Shown: one piece after another, positions 1 to 6,743 of the stretch
Numbering within the stretch: position 1 is the stretch's first letter
Layout of the letters: each line of letters opens with the position of its first letter
DNA from: Nitrospinota bacterium
GTDB lineage: Bacteria > Nitrospinota > Nitrospinia > Nitrospinales > VA-1
Reading direction: 5' to 3'
Assembly: GCA_002731985.1 (NCBI GenBank)
Contig: PCCT01000108.1
Location: 1 to 12,357 of the forward strand
Length of the DNA: 12,357 bases
Position numbers and translations under genes: made by a program
The notes under the pieces: generated by a model
What the model was told of the DNA's origin: nothing
Seen by the model: the letters and a program-made list of their open reading frames with translations, nothing else
Database searches by the model: none

Positions 1-113
1 AACCCCCTTATTAAGGAAAGTTTAACAGAAAGTATCTCTTAGCTTTTTAACTCAGTTGGTCCACATTCAGTTGACGCCAAACAGGTGTTTATGATAGTGA
101 AAACCTCGCTCAA

Positions 114-135
114 ACTGGACCTATACTGGACCTAT
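114..135. repeat. 11-bp perfect tandem repeat, two copies
   Basis: The unit actggacctat occurs at 114-124 and again immediately at 125-135. It lies about 55 bases beyond the tRNA-Lys fragment. Short direct repeats near a tRNA attachment core can be arm-type binding sites for a tyrosine integrase, but two copies are too few to be sure. No integrase gene is visible in the window. Confidence 0.6.
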
Positions 136-141
136 AAGCTA

Positions 142-182
142 ATTTAAAAAACAAAAGGAGCTACCATCTCTGGTAACTCCTT
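142..182 (-). terminator. Intrinsic terminator after the tRNA-Lys fragment
   Basis: An inverted repeat at 155-165 and 172-182 forms a stem of 10 pairs with one mismatch and a 6-base loop. On the minus strand it is followed by TTTTGTTTTTT, the classic rho-independent layout. It starts about 8 bases after the CCA of the tRNA fragment, so it is most simply the original terminator of a tRNA-Lys gene that has lost its 5' half here. Confidence 0.75.
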
Positions 183-190
183 GATTTAAA

Positions 191-237
191 TGGTGGGCCG
201 TCTCGGGATCGAACCGAGGACCTACTGATTAAGAGTC
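191..237 (-). pseudogene. tRNA-Lys(CTT) 3' fragment, att-site-like
   Basis: Read on the minus strand, this is the 3' part of a tRNA. It has an anticodon loop CTCTTAA (anticodon CTT, lysine), the 3' anticodon-stem strand TCAGT, a variable loop AGGTC, a fully paired T arm (CTCGG/CCGAG around TTCGATC), the acceptor 3' strand ACGGCCC, A73 and an encoded CCA. Upstream of the loop the match stops. The 5' anticodon strand pairs at only 3 of 5 positions, and there is no D arm and no GGGCCGT acceptor 5' strand. The molecule therefore cannot fold as a tRNA. A fragment running from anticodon loop to 3' end is what integrative elements leave at the end opposite the intact tRNA. A simple deletion or insertion pseudogene is the alternative. 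Confidence 0.75.
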
Positions 238-455
238 GGAAGACTCAACTATTAACCATTCGTGATTCTTTATGGTATTGAATCAGTCTTAGGTTTTGGC
301 GGAATGTTTTAACTTCAAACATATATCCAACTTTTTTATTCTCAAAAGTACCTATCGATAAATAATTAGCGGAAATATTTTTTTGTCTGGCCCCTGGACT
401 CAAATACTCTCTGATAAATAATTTTAATACGTTTTAATATGTAAACTTATTTTAT

Positions 456-1472
456 TCACAGCCCTAGTTTCAACGTAGCACTGGCATCCAAATCCAGTGC
501 ATTTCCCGAGACAGGAAGTTTATCGAGGCATTTGTGATAACCGGCGCAGGCGATCATAGCGGCGTTATCGGTACAGAATACTGGTTTGGGAAACCAGGCT
601 TTTAATCCGTTTTCCCCTCCTTCACTGACCACCCTTTCCCTCAGCGCTCCATTGGCCGCTACTCCACCTGTAACAACAACCCGGTCCAATCCTTCCTGCT
701 CACAAGCCATAATAAGTTTTGCCGTAAGCACATCAACCACGGCTTCCTGGAATCCGGCAGAAATGTCTGCATCAGATAAATCAGGTCCCTTCCCACGCTC
801 TCTTTTGGCAATTACATTTCTAACAGATGTTTTCAATCCGCTAAAACTGAAATCAAGCGATCCCTTTTCTAAAAACGAACGTGGAAATCGGTGTGCAGAA
901 GGGTTGCCAAGGCGAGCCATCTTCTCAATGACTGGGCCTCCCGGGTAACCAAGCTTGAGCATCTTCGCGACTTTATCAAACGATTCACCAGCGGCATCGT
1001 CACGCGTTCGGCCAAGTTTTTTGTACATTCCGAATCCATCAACACGGTATAGCTCAGTGTGCCCTCCGGAAACTGTTAATGCAATAAATGGAAACTCTAT
1101 AGTTTCTTGCAAAAAAACAGCAAGCAAATGACCTTCCAGATGATTGACACCTATCAAAGGTTTGTTAAGTGCATATGCCAATGCTTTAGCAGTATTGAGT
1201 CCTACAAGCAAGCTTGCAATAAGGCCAGGTCCTTTTGTAACCGCGATCAGGTCAATCTGTTTTAGGGTAACTTTTGCTTCGTTCAGGGCTTTTTCAATAA
1301 CCTGATGGATGGATTCAACATGAGACCTTCCGGCAAGTTCGGGAACAACGCCGCCATATTTGGAATGGATGATGGTTTGGTCAGAAATTATGCTGGATAA
1401 AAGACGTGAACCATCCTTCAAAATTGCCGCGGCTGTTTCATCACAGGAAGTTTCTATACCCAAAACCAACAT
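456..1472 (-). CDS. tsaD: tRNA N6-adenosine threonylcarbamoyltransferase TsaD
   Basis: TsaD (Kae1/Gcp/YgjD family) transfers the threonylcarbamoyl group from threonylcarbamoyl-AMP to A37 of ANN-decoding tRNAs, working in the cytoplasm with TsaB and TsaE. The 338-aa product has the family's normal length. Visible motifs are the N-terminal ETSCDET at 7-13 (ASKHA phosphate loop), the metal ligands H111 and H115 in NHLEGH, SGGHTE at 135-140, GGVAAN at 269-274, and the third metal ligand D302 in TDNAAM. These agree with the known H111/H115/D300 arrangement of the E. coli enzyme. The ATG at 1472 gives the canonical start MLVLGIETSCDET; the ribosome-binding site before it is weak. It follows ctpA on the same strand, but an intrinsic terminator lies between them, so it probably depends on readthrough or on a weak promoter in the short gap. 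Nothing is truncated. Confidence 0.98.
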   Translation of the reverse strand: MLVLGIETSCDETAAAILKDGSRLLSSIISDQTIIHSKYGGVVPELAGRSHVESIHQVIEKALNEAKVTLKQIDLIAVTKGPGLIASLLVGLNTAKALAYALNKPLIGVNHLEGHLLAVFLQETIEFPFIALTVSGGHTELYRVDGFGMYKKLGRTRDDAAGESFDKVAKMLKLGYPGGPVIEKMARLGNPSAHRFPRSFLEKGSLDFSFSGLKTSVRNVIAKRERGKGPDLSDADISAGFQEAVVDVLTAKLIMACEQEGLDRVVVTGGVAANGALRERVVSEGGENGLKAWFPKPVFCTDNAAMIACAGYHKCLDKLPVSGNALDLDASATLKLGL

Positions 1473-1493
1473 ATATCAATACCCGATACCAGC

Positions 1494-1523
1494 ATAAATA
1501 AAGAAACCCGCCTAGTGGGCGGG
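1494..1523 (-). terminator. Intrinsic terminator between ctpA and tsaD
   Basis: A perfect 6-bp GC stem, cccgcc at 1507-1512 with ggcggg at 1518-1523 and a 5-base loop, is followed on the minus strand by TTTCTTTATTT. It lies about 60 bases after the ctpA stop and about 35 bases before the tsaD start. It probably ends the ftsEX-envC-ctpA transcript. On the plus strand no T-run follows the stem, so it is not bidirectional. Confidence 0.7.
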
Positions 1524-1585
1524 GTGTCCAGTGTTATTTTAAAATTAGGGGATTGCCATTTATATCAAAAATGGGCTTTTCCTGG

Positions 1586-3058
1586 CTAATTACCTTCGCC
1601 AAAAGAAAGATGGGTCGGCCCGTCATTTAGACTCTTATTTTTAAAGGTAGAGACCATAACATCCCAGCCGGAAAGCAGAGATACTGCATGACGTAATTGC
1701 TCGTCCTTTTCCAGATCCTTTTCAAGTTCGGCTCGCACCTTGTCATCCTCGGAGGGAACATCATTATTAACCCCTTCATTCCCCTTCCCATCAATACTGT
1801 TTTTTCCCTTTAGATGTTTTTTAAGATCACGTTCCCTGAGAAAGCGTCGCATTCTCTCCTTTTCTACTGGCTCTTTGTCCTTCTCATTCTTGCCATCTTT
1901 TTTCAGATCGGCCACAGGTTTTCTTTCAACCACAATGTCAGGGACTATTCCATTTTCCTGAATTATTTTTCCACTGGGAGTAAAATACCGGGCTGTGGTC
2001 AAACGTAAGGCAGAGCCATCGCTAAGAGGAATGATGGTTTGGACCGACCCCTTACCAAACGTAGGGGTACCAAGGATGACTGCGCGACCCAGATCCTGTA
2101 AAGCCCCAGCAACAATTTCAGATGCACTTGCGCTACCACCGTTTACGAGAATTATCATTGGGTATTTAACATGTTTGGATTTGTCGTGGGTGGTAAACCG
2201 CATATTCTGATCTTCGGTTCGCCCTTTCGTATAGACGATAAGGTTTTCATTATCCAAAAATCGGTCAGACACCTCTACAGCCTGATTCAAGAGTCCACCA
2301 GGATTATTGCGTATATCGAGTACTAGCTTGGTAATACCTTTTTCTTCGAGATAGGCAAGCGCTCTATCAAGATCGCTGGAAGTGGTTTTGGCAAAACTCC
2401 TGATTTTTATGTATCCGACAGTGTCGTTGTAAATTTTCTTTTTAACGCTTTGCACTTTGATGACATCCCTTACAATTTTAACTAGTAATGGAGCATCCAA
2501 ACCTTCTCGAAATACAGTGATGTTTACGGCAGTCCCTATTTCACCGCGGAGCATGGCAACTGCTTCTGTGAGGGTCATATCCAACGTTGATTCTTCTTCA
2601 ATTTTTATAATCTTGTCCCCCGCATGAATACCCGCATTGAAGGCCGGTGTGTCTTCAATCGGGGAAACAACAGTTAAAACTCCACCACGAATACTTATTT
2701 CAATTCCCAGACCCCCGAATTTGCCAGATGTTGCAACCTGCATATCCTGAAACGCCTCTGGTGGCATATAAGATGTGTGAGGATCCAACGCTTTCATCAT
2801 TCCCTTGATAGCACCTTCAATAAGGGTCTTGCTATCAACTTTTTCAACATAACTGGATTCAATCAACGAAAGTACTTCTGAAAAAATCTTGAGCTTTTCA
2901 TAAGTATTGTTACCCTCATCATTGGAGCCCCCAGATTCCTTAGCCTCAACCGGAATATTGGTGAGAATGAACAGAGAGAAAATAACACACGCAAAGACAG
3001 TAAAAATTTTGTTCAGGTTGATTACTAAACCAGTTTGGCACTTATCTGTAGATAACAT
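1586..3058 (-). CDS. ctpA: CtpA-type S41 carboxyl-terminal processing protease
   Basis: This is an exported serine protease that cleaves substrates near their C-terminus in the periplasm. A hydrophobic segment at about residues 17-36, ending in PVEA, looks like a signal peptide or anchor. A PDZ domain spans about 110-190, followed by the S41 core at about 210-375. By alignment to E. coli Prc (S452/K477/Q481), the dyad is S311 in GSASASE and K336 in FGKG, with Q340 four residues on. Residues about 380-455 form a highly charged, probably disordered stretch rich in K, E, D and R, then a short C-terminal segment. The gene starts 54 bases after envC on the same strand and ends before a terminator, so it probably closes the ftsE-ftsX-envC-ctpA operon. 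That context suggests control of peptidoglycan hydrolases or their regulators. The ATG is preceded by GGAG at somewhat long spacing. Confidence 0.95.
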   Translation of the reverse strand: MLSTDKCQTGLVINLNKIFTVFACVIFSLFILTNIPVEAKESGGSNDEGNNTYEKLKIFSEVLSLIESSYVEKVDSKTLIEGAIKGMMKALDPHTSYMPPEAFQDMQVATSGKFGGLGIEISIRGGVLTVVSPIEDTPAFNAGIHAGDKIIKIEEESTLDMTLTEAVAMLRGEIGTAVNITVFREGLDAPLLVKIVRDVIKVQSVKKKIYNDTVGYIKIRSFAKTTSSDLDRALAYLEEKGITKLVLDIRNNPGGLLNQAVEVSDRFLDNENLIVYTKGRTEDQNMRFTTHDKSKHVKYPMIILVNGGSASASEIVAGALQDLGRAVILGTPTFGKGSVQTIIPLSDGSALRLTTARYFTPSGKIIQENGIVPDIVVERKPVADLKKDGKNEKDKEPVEKERMRRFLRERDLKKHLKGKNSIDGKGNEGVNNDVPSEDDKVRAELEKDLEKDEQLRHAVSLLSGWDVMVSTFKNKSLNDGPTHLSFGEGN

Positions 3059-3112
3059 CAGGGAATATTCTCCAGGAGATTGTTATATTTAATATCTATC
3101 TGAGATAAAACG

Positions 3113-4300
3113 TTATTTTTTTGATCGACTTAACCATGCAGTCGGCTCAATTGGCTTTCCCTTGTGTCGAATTTCAAAATAAAGAGATTCACCTAAAATG
3201 GAACCTGTATCACCAGAACGCCCTATAATTTGACCAGAGCGAACCGTTTTCCCAACGAGGGTATTGATTTCATCCAAATGCCCATACAAGGAATGAAATT
3301 CCTTACCATGACCAATTATGATGATATTACCGTACCCCTCCAGAGTGCCTGTGTAAAGGACTTTTCCTGCAAAAACGGAGCGCACCGGAGTACCTTTTGC
3401 ACTACGAATGTTCAATCCATTATAAACAATATAGGTGTCGTAGTGTTTGTCTCTTTTCCGACCAAATTTATTGAGAAACTTGCCTTTCACCGGCGGCGAT
3501 AGCCGACCTTTTTTATCGCTTATGTCCAGTCCCTCGCCAAGAATCAGCTTTTCCTCTAAACGGGCGATTAGCCGGTTAAGTTTGTTTGATGATTGAATAA
3601 GCTCATTTTTAAGCTGTTTGTTCAGCTTTTTTTCCTTTTTGAGCCGTGCCAAAAATCTTTTCTTTTCTTTATTTTCAGCGCTTATTTCCTTTTTTTTATT
3701 TTCAGCGGATTCTTTAAAGAGCAGAAGTTTTCCCTTGGCATGCAACAATGCTTCTTTTTCGCGATCTTGTTTCCGGTACTTACTGTTGTAATCATTAAAA
3801 AGGACACTGTCATAAGCGGCAACGCTTTCCATATATTTCAAGCGCTTCAACAAATCATTGAAATTATCTGATGAAAATAATATTTTGACAGGAAACAAGC
3901 TCCCTTCCTTATAAATTGTGCGTAGTCGCCGTCCCATCTCTTTCCGCTGAAGAGAAAGCTGATTCCGACTGGTCGCAAGGCTTTTTGTCAGAGTCCTGTA
4001 TTTTTTCTGATTTAATTTTATATTCCAATCATATATTTTAAGCTCCCGCCGCCTCATCTTGAGTCGATCATCCAGTATTCGTTGCTTTTTCAAACTGGAA
4101 TGCTCTTTTTTACCCATTTTAAAAAGAGCTCGGCTTTGCTTTTTTATTCTAGATTGCAATTTATCTCGTTCTACTTTTTCCTTTTTGAGAAGGTCATTTA
4201 TTTCATCTATTTTTTTATCGCCCGCAGAAACCGGAATAATGGCGATAAAACCAACGAGAATCAGGATCAATTGAATTGTTTTTATAGGAAGAGAATTCAT
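3113..4300 (-). CDS. envC: EnvC-like murein hydrolase activator
   Basis: EnvC-type proteins sit in the periplasm, bind the external domain of FtsX, and activate cell-wall amidases during septum splitting. The 395-aa product has a signal peptide (about residues 7-26, ending VSAG), a long lysine/arginine/glutamate-rich coiled coil (about 28-255), and a C-terminal LytM/M23 domain (about 266-392). All zinc-ligand positions of active M23 enzymes are changed. The HxGxD motif reads YNGLN (Y293, N297), and the final HxH reads SLY (372-374), as in E. coli EnvC. H341 in YGHL is kept. It should therefore be a non-enzymatic activator, not a peptidase. Its ATG overlaps the ftsX stop by 4 bases (ATGA), indicating translational coupling. 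An amidase partner is not in the window. Confidence 0.93.
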   Translation of the reverse strand: MNSLPIKTIQLILILVGFIAIIPVSAGDKKIDEINDLLKKEKVERDKLQSRIKKQSRALFKMGKKEHSSLKKQRILDDRLKMRRRELKIYDWNIKLNQKKYRTLTKSLATSRNQLSLQRKEMGRRLRTIYKEGSLFPVKILFSSDNFNDLLKRLKYMESVAAYDSVLFNDYNSKYRKQDREKEALLHAKGKLLLFKESAENKKKEISAENKEKKRFLARLKKEKKLNKQLKNELIQSSNKLNRLIARLEEKLILGEGLDISDKKGRLSPPVKGKFLNKFGRKRDKHYDTYIVYNGLNIRSAKGTPVRSVFAGKVLYTGTLEGYGNIIIIGHGKEFHSLYGHLDEINTLVGKTVRSGQIIGRSGDTGSILGESLYFEIRHKGKPIEPTAWLSRSKK

Positions 4301-5205
4301 TTTCTATCCGTGGAATGCAAATACTGAGTGATAGATAGCAAACTTCCCACCCAACCGATGAATATACTAACCAAAATCATGGCCCAAAGAAGAGGTTGAC
4401 CTAAAAACTGAAGATCAACGCCACGAAATATAGATTCAAGTGATCCCTGAAACTGGAATCTCATATAAACATGAATCAACTTAACAATCCCCAGTGCCAA
4501 CCCAACTCCAATGACCCCCTGTACCAACCCTTCCAGCAATAAAGGGGTTTTGATGAAACGATGGGTTGCTCCGAGTAACAGCATTAGATCAATTTCATCC
4601 TGCCGTGAATAAATTGAGAGTTTAATCGTGTTAGAAATTATCAGGATCAATCCGACACATAATATTGCCCCGACAACTAATATAAAAACCCTGAGAATAA
4701 TCATAAATTTTTCGAAACGGGAAATCCACTTTTCGCCATATTCCAGAGACTCTATCCCCTTATATTCTTTTAATGAGTCTGCTAATTCCCGAATGTTATT
4801 CAATCGCTCAGGGCCGTCTCTAAATTTCAAATTGTAGGATGCAGGTAAAGGATTAAAATCAAGGTCGGTGACGAATCCAGATTTTTCATAAAATGTATTT
4901 TTAAATCCTTTCCAGGCTTCATCACGCGAAATGTAAGAAATAGAATCCACTTCCTTATTGGATTTAAATGTTTCTTCAAGGGAATTCATCCTTCCTTTTG
5001 AAATATCATCGTCAAGGTAGACGATGAGTTGTACCTGCTTACCCCAGGTAGACAACAGCGTATTAAGGTTAACAAACACAAGAAAAAACAAACCTTGTAT
5101 TGTAAAGGCAATAGTGATGGTGGCCACAGACATCAAAAAAACCTGTTTATTGGCTTTGATATTATGACGTGTGGTCCTCAGAGCATTAAGAACAAAAGAA
5201 ATCAT
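4297..5205 (-). CDS. ftsX: Cell division protein FtsX
   Basis: FtsX is the membrane subunit of the FtsEX complex, which passes ATPase-driven changes across the inner membrane to EnvC-type activators. The product has the four-helix FtsX layout: TM1 at about residues 23-50, a periplasmic domain of about 110 residues, TM2 at about 168-192, a conserved cytoplasmic turn QDEIDLMLLLGA followed by TM3 at about 222-245, and TM4 at about 272-295. I choose the ATG at 5205, four bases after the ftsE stop, giving 302 aa beginning MISFVLNALR. A GTG at 5232 in the same frame would add 9 residues and overlap ftsE by 23 bases, and cannot be excluded. Neither start has a strong ribosome-binding site, which fits coupling to ftsE. 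Overlap with envC at the other end supports joint expression. Confidence 0.95.
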   Translation of the reverse strand: MISFVLNALRTTRHNIKANKQVFLMSVATITIAFTIQGLFFLVFVNLNTLLSTWGKQVQLIVYLDDDISKGRMNSLEETFKSNKEVDSISYISRDEAWKGFKNTFYEKSGFVTDLDFNPLPASYNLKFRDGPERLNNIRELADSLKEYKGIESLEYGEKWISRFEKFMIILRVFILVVGAILCVGLILIISNTIKLSIYSRQDEIDLMLLLGATHRFIKTPLLLEGLVQGVIGVGLALGIVKLIHVYMRFQFQGSLESIFRGVDLQFLGQPLLWAMILVSIFIGWVGSLLSITQYLHSTDRK

Positions 5206-5209
5206 ACTT

Positions 5210-5866
5210 TCAGGATTGAACAATCCTTCCACGATTTAGTATTAAAAGACGATGGTCCCTGACCTGCAACATTTCTAAACTGTGAGTTGCCATAATCACA
5301 GTTTTACCCTGCTGATTCATTTTTTCAAACAGTTCAAGAATTTCAAGAGATATTTCAGGGTCCAGGTTTCCTGTGGGTTCATCCGCCAAAATAAGTTGAG
5401 GGTCGTTCACCAAAGCTCTGGCAATGGCGACACGTTGTTGCTCTCCTCCTGAAAGTTGAGGCGGATAGGCATCTTTTTTGTTGGTCAGGCCGACACTTTT
5501 CAGAGCATCCCAGGTATTGAATCGAATTGTCTTTTTATCAGCGCCTATTATCTGTTGGGCGAAAGCCACATTGTCGAACACGGTTTTTTTTGGAAGCAGT
5601 TTGTAATCCTGAAACACAACTCCGACTTTCCGACGCAGGGTATATAAATTATTTTCATTTAGTTTCCCAACATTTATTCCACCAACAAGAACCTGACCTT
5701 GATCAAGGGCCTCCCAACCAAAAAGAATTTTGAATAATGTTGTTTTTCCGGCACCACTCTGACCCGTTAAAAAGACAAACTCACCCTCCTGTATGGTAAA
5801 AGAAACATTCTGCAAAGCGGGAGCGCCTCCTCCATAAGATTTATGTAAATTAAATGCCTGAATCAT
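5210..5866 (-). CDS. ftsE: Cell division ATP-binding protein FtsE
   Basis: This is the ABC-type ATPase partner of FtsX, on the cytoplasmic face of the inner membrane at the division site. The 218-aa length is typical. The complete nucleotide-binding set is present: Walker A GQSGAGKT at 35-42, Q-loop glutamine Q86 in VFQD, signature LSGGEQQR at 138-145, Walker B LILADEP at 158-164 with the catalytic glutamate E163, and H-loop H195. The start MIQAFNLHKSYGGG matches the family pattern, although the sequence just before the ATG (…ctctcctgc) has no purine-rich ribosome-binding site. It lies 90 bases after the unknown 208-aa gene. I see no terminator between them, so it is probably transcribed from the promoter upstream of that gene, perhaps with an extra promoter in the gap. 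Confidence 0.97.
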   Translation of the reverse strand: MIQAFNLHKSYGGGAPALQNVSFTIQEGEFVFLTGQSGAGKTTLFKILFGWEALDQGQVLVGGINVGKLNENNLYTLRRKVGVVFQDYKLLPKKTVFDNVAFAQQIIGADKKTIRFNTWDALKSVGLTNKKDAYPPQLSGGEQQRVAIARALVNDPQLILADEPTGNLDPEISLEILELFEKMNQQGKTVIMATHSLEMLQVRDHRLLILNRGRIVQS

Positions 5867-5956
5867 GCAGGAGAGTGATTTGAGGTTCGGGGTAAATCAA
5901 GGATTATCCAAAAATAAGGATATCTCCTCGAAATTAACTTAAAAAGATAATGCGGG

Positions 5957-6583
5957 TCAGTCTTGTGGTTTGTCTGGCTGGTCAGAATATTCTTCGCAAA
6001 GCATAAAATCAGTCTGGCTCTCGTCTTCGGCCAGACATTCTTCCGGTAGCATGGTTGCCGTTCCCGGGCCATAGAATTTTAAAATTTGTTCCTCAGAGAG
6101 AAGCTCAAAATTGATATAGGTTTTAACGATTAAACGTCCGCCATCAACTCCATAAGCAAATACTCCCGTGGGACAAGCTAGATGCCCTTCGTTCTCTCCA
6201 AAAGTAAGCAATGCATCATTCATGTAAGCATCCAGCTTAATAATACAATTTTCCTCATTTTCAGTCCGCTGGCTAAACCGATCAATACAATGCGAGGTAT
6301 AACATACCTGAGGGTGGGTGAAGGAGTTATACAATTTACCCAGATCGGTAGATTCAGTATGTGCTGGTGATACTAAAGTAGTGAATCCCCCCTTGGAAAA
6401 ATCCACTAGGCACAAAACATCCTTGCCAAATTTTTTACCAATTTTGCGAGTCATCTCATCCATAAACTTTTGACGTTTACGAATAGATATCCGGGCGCTT
6501 CGGCGAAATTTCTTAGCATATTCTGCTTTGACAAAAATTTCTATTCGTGCTTTTTTAAATTCAAAATCTCTATTTTTCTTCAT
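5957..6583 (-). CDS. Hypothetical protein, basic N-terminus and acidic tail
   Basis: I do not recognise this 208-aa protein. It has no signal peptide or membrane segment, so it is probably cytoplasmic. Residues 1-55 are strongly basic (many K and R). The middle (about 55-175) looks like a mixed alpha/beta fold and contains S97-H98-C99-I100-D101-R102-F103 followed by R106, a His/Arg-rich motif of the kind found in small enzyme or nucleic-acid-binding folds. Residues about 180-208 are acidic (E/D-rich). Cysteines lie at 58, 94, 99, 113, 137, 183 and 196. The ATG at 6583 has GGA about 10 bases upstream and a good -10 element further up. The gene is co-oriented with and 90 bases ahead of ftsE, so it may lead the operon; a role in division is only inference. 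The real-gene call rests on length, position, promoter and protein-like composition. Confidence 0.75.
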   Translation of the reverse strand: MKKNRDFEFKKARIEIFVKAEYAKKFRRSARISIRKRQKFMDEMTRKIGKKFGKDVLCLVDFSKGGFTTLVSPAHTESTDLGKLYNSFTHPQVCYTSHCIDRFSQRTENEENCIIKLDAYMNDALLTFGENEGHLACPTGVFAYGVDGGRLIVKTYINFELLSEEQILKFYGPGTATMLPEECLAEDESQTDFMLCEEYSDQPDKPQD

Positions 6584-6632
6584 TTTAATTCCATCTACAA
6601 ACCTGTAAAATCAGTCGACAACACTATATGTT

Positions 6633-6661
6633 ATTATACCCTAACGTAAAATAAGAAAAAA
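6633..6661 (-). promoter_or_regulatory. Predicted promoter of the unknown gene / ftsEX operon
   Basis: The minus strand carries a perfect TATAAT -10 box at 6633-6638. At 17-base spacing the -35 position is a T-tract at 6656-6661, a poor match to TTGACA. Transcription would start near 6626, giving a leader of about 43 bases before the ATG at 6583. The call rests mainly on the -10 box and on placement between divergent genes. Confidence 0.45.
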
Positions 6662-6671
6662 ACATAAATAT

Positions 6672-6701
6672 TTCGGAAGCATTTGATTTTATTGATATAA
6701 A
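6672..6701 (+). promoter_or_regulatory. Possible promoter for the HmuY-like/SUMF1 pair
   Basis: TATAAA at 6696-6701 is preceded at 18-base spacing by TTCGGA at 6672-6677, a three-of-six match to the -35 consensus. Initiation would fall near 6708, about 35 bases before the ATG at 6744. The region is AT-rich, so chance matches are likely. Confidence 0.3.
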
Positions 6702-6743
6702 CAAACTTTCCATAAAGTCTTGGTCCAAGGTTACAGCCTTATT

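Larger units (their letters stand above)
1..455. other. Gene-free left flank with tRNA remnant and repeats
   Basis: I find no convincing protein-coding frame between the window edge and the tsaD stop. The stretch is AT-rich. It holds the 3' part of a tRNA-Lys, a minus-strand terminator just after it, an 11-bp tandem repeat (114-135), and AT-rich direct repeats nearer tsaD: gataaataatt at 357-367 and 413-423, and two near-identical 10-mers at 422-441. No intrinsic terminator for tsaD is evident: the only T-run, near 378-384, lies on the wrong side of any hairpin for a minus-strand transcript. The presence of a tRNA 3' fragment suggests that 238-455 may be decayed mobile-element sequence, which is inference. 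Confidence 0.6.

Noticed and set aside
51..60. ctcagttggt, identical to a common tRNA D-arm sequence, as the missing 5' half of the tRNA
   Set aside because: It is on the opposite strand to the 3' fragment and lacks the matching GAGC and acceptor strands, so it is probably chance.
70..146. Short plus-strand frame over the tandem repeat as the end of a coding sequence
   Set aside because: Stops occur shortly upstream in all plus frames and the peptide has no recognisable similarity. The repeat itself explains the apparent order.
238..455. Group I intron interrupting the tRNA-Lys anticodon loop
   Set aside because: Such introns do occur in bacterial tRNA anticodon loops, but no 5' exon (acceptor strand, D arm) is found upstream on the minus strand before tsaD, and no intron core was recognised.
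586..948. A 120-codon open frame on the plus strand
   Set aside because: It lies wholly antisense to tsaD, whose motifs are complete, and its translation has no recognisable domain. It is a shadow frame.
3593..3871. Phe/Leu-rich plus-strand frame resembling a membrane protein
   Set aside because: It is the antisense of the lysine-rich coiled coil of envC: AAA/AAG codons read backwards as TTT/CTT give false hydrophobicity.
3113..4300. Active M23 metallopeptidase
   Set aside because: The HxGxD and HxH zinc ligands are replaced (Y293, N297, S372, Y374), matching EnvC-type activators.
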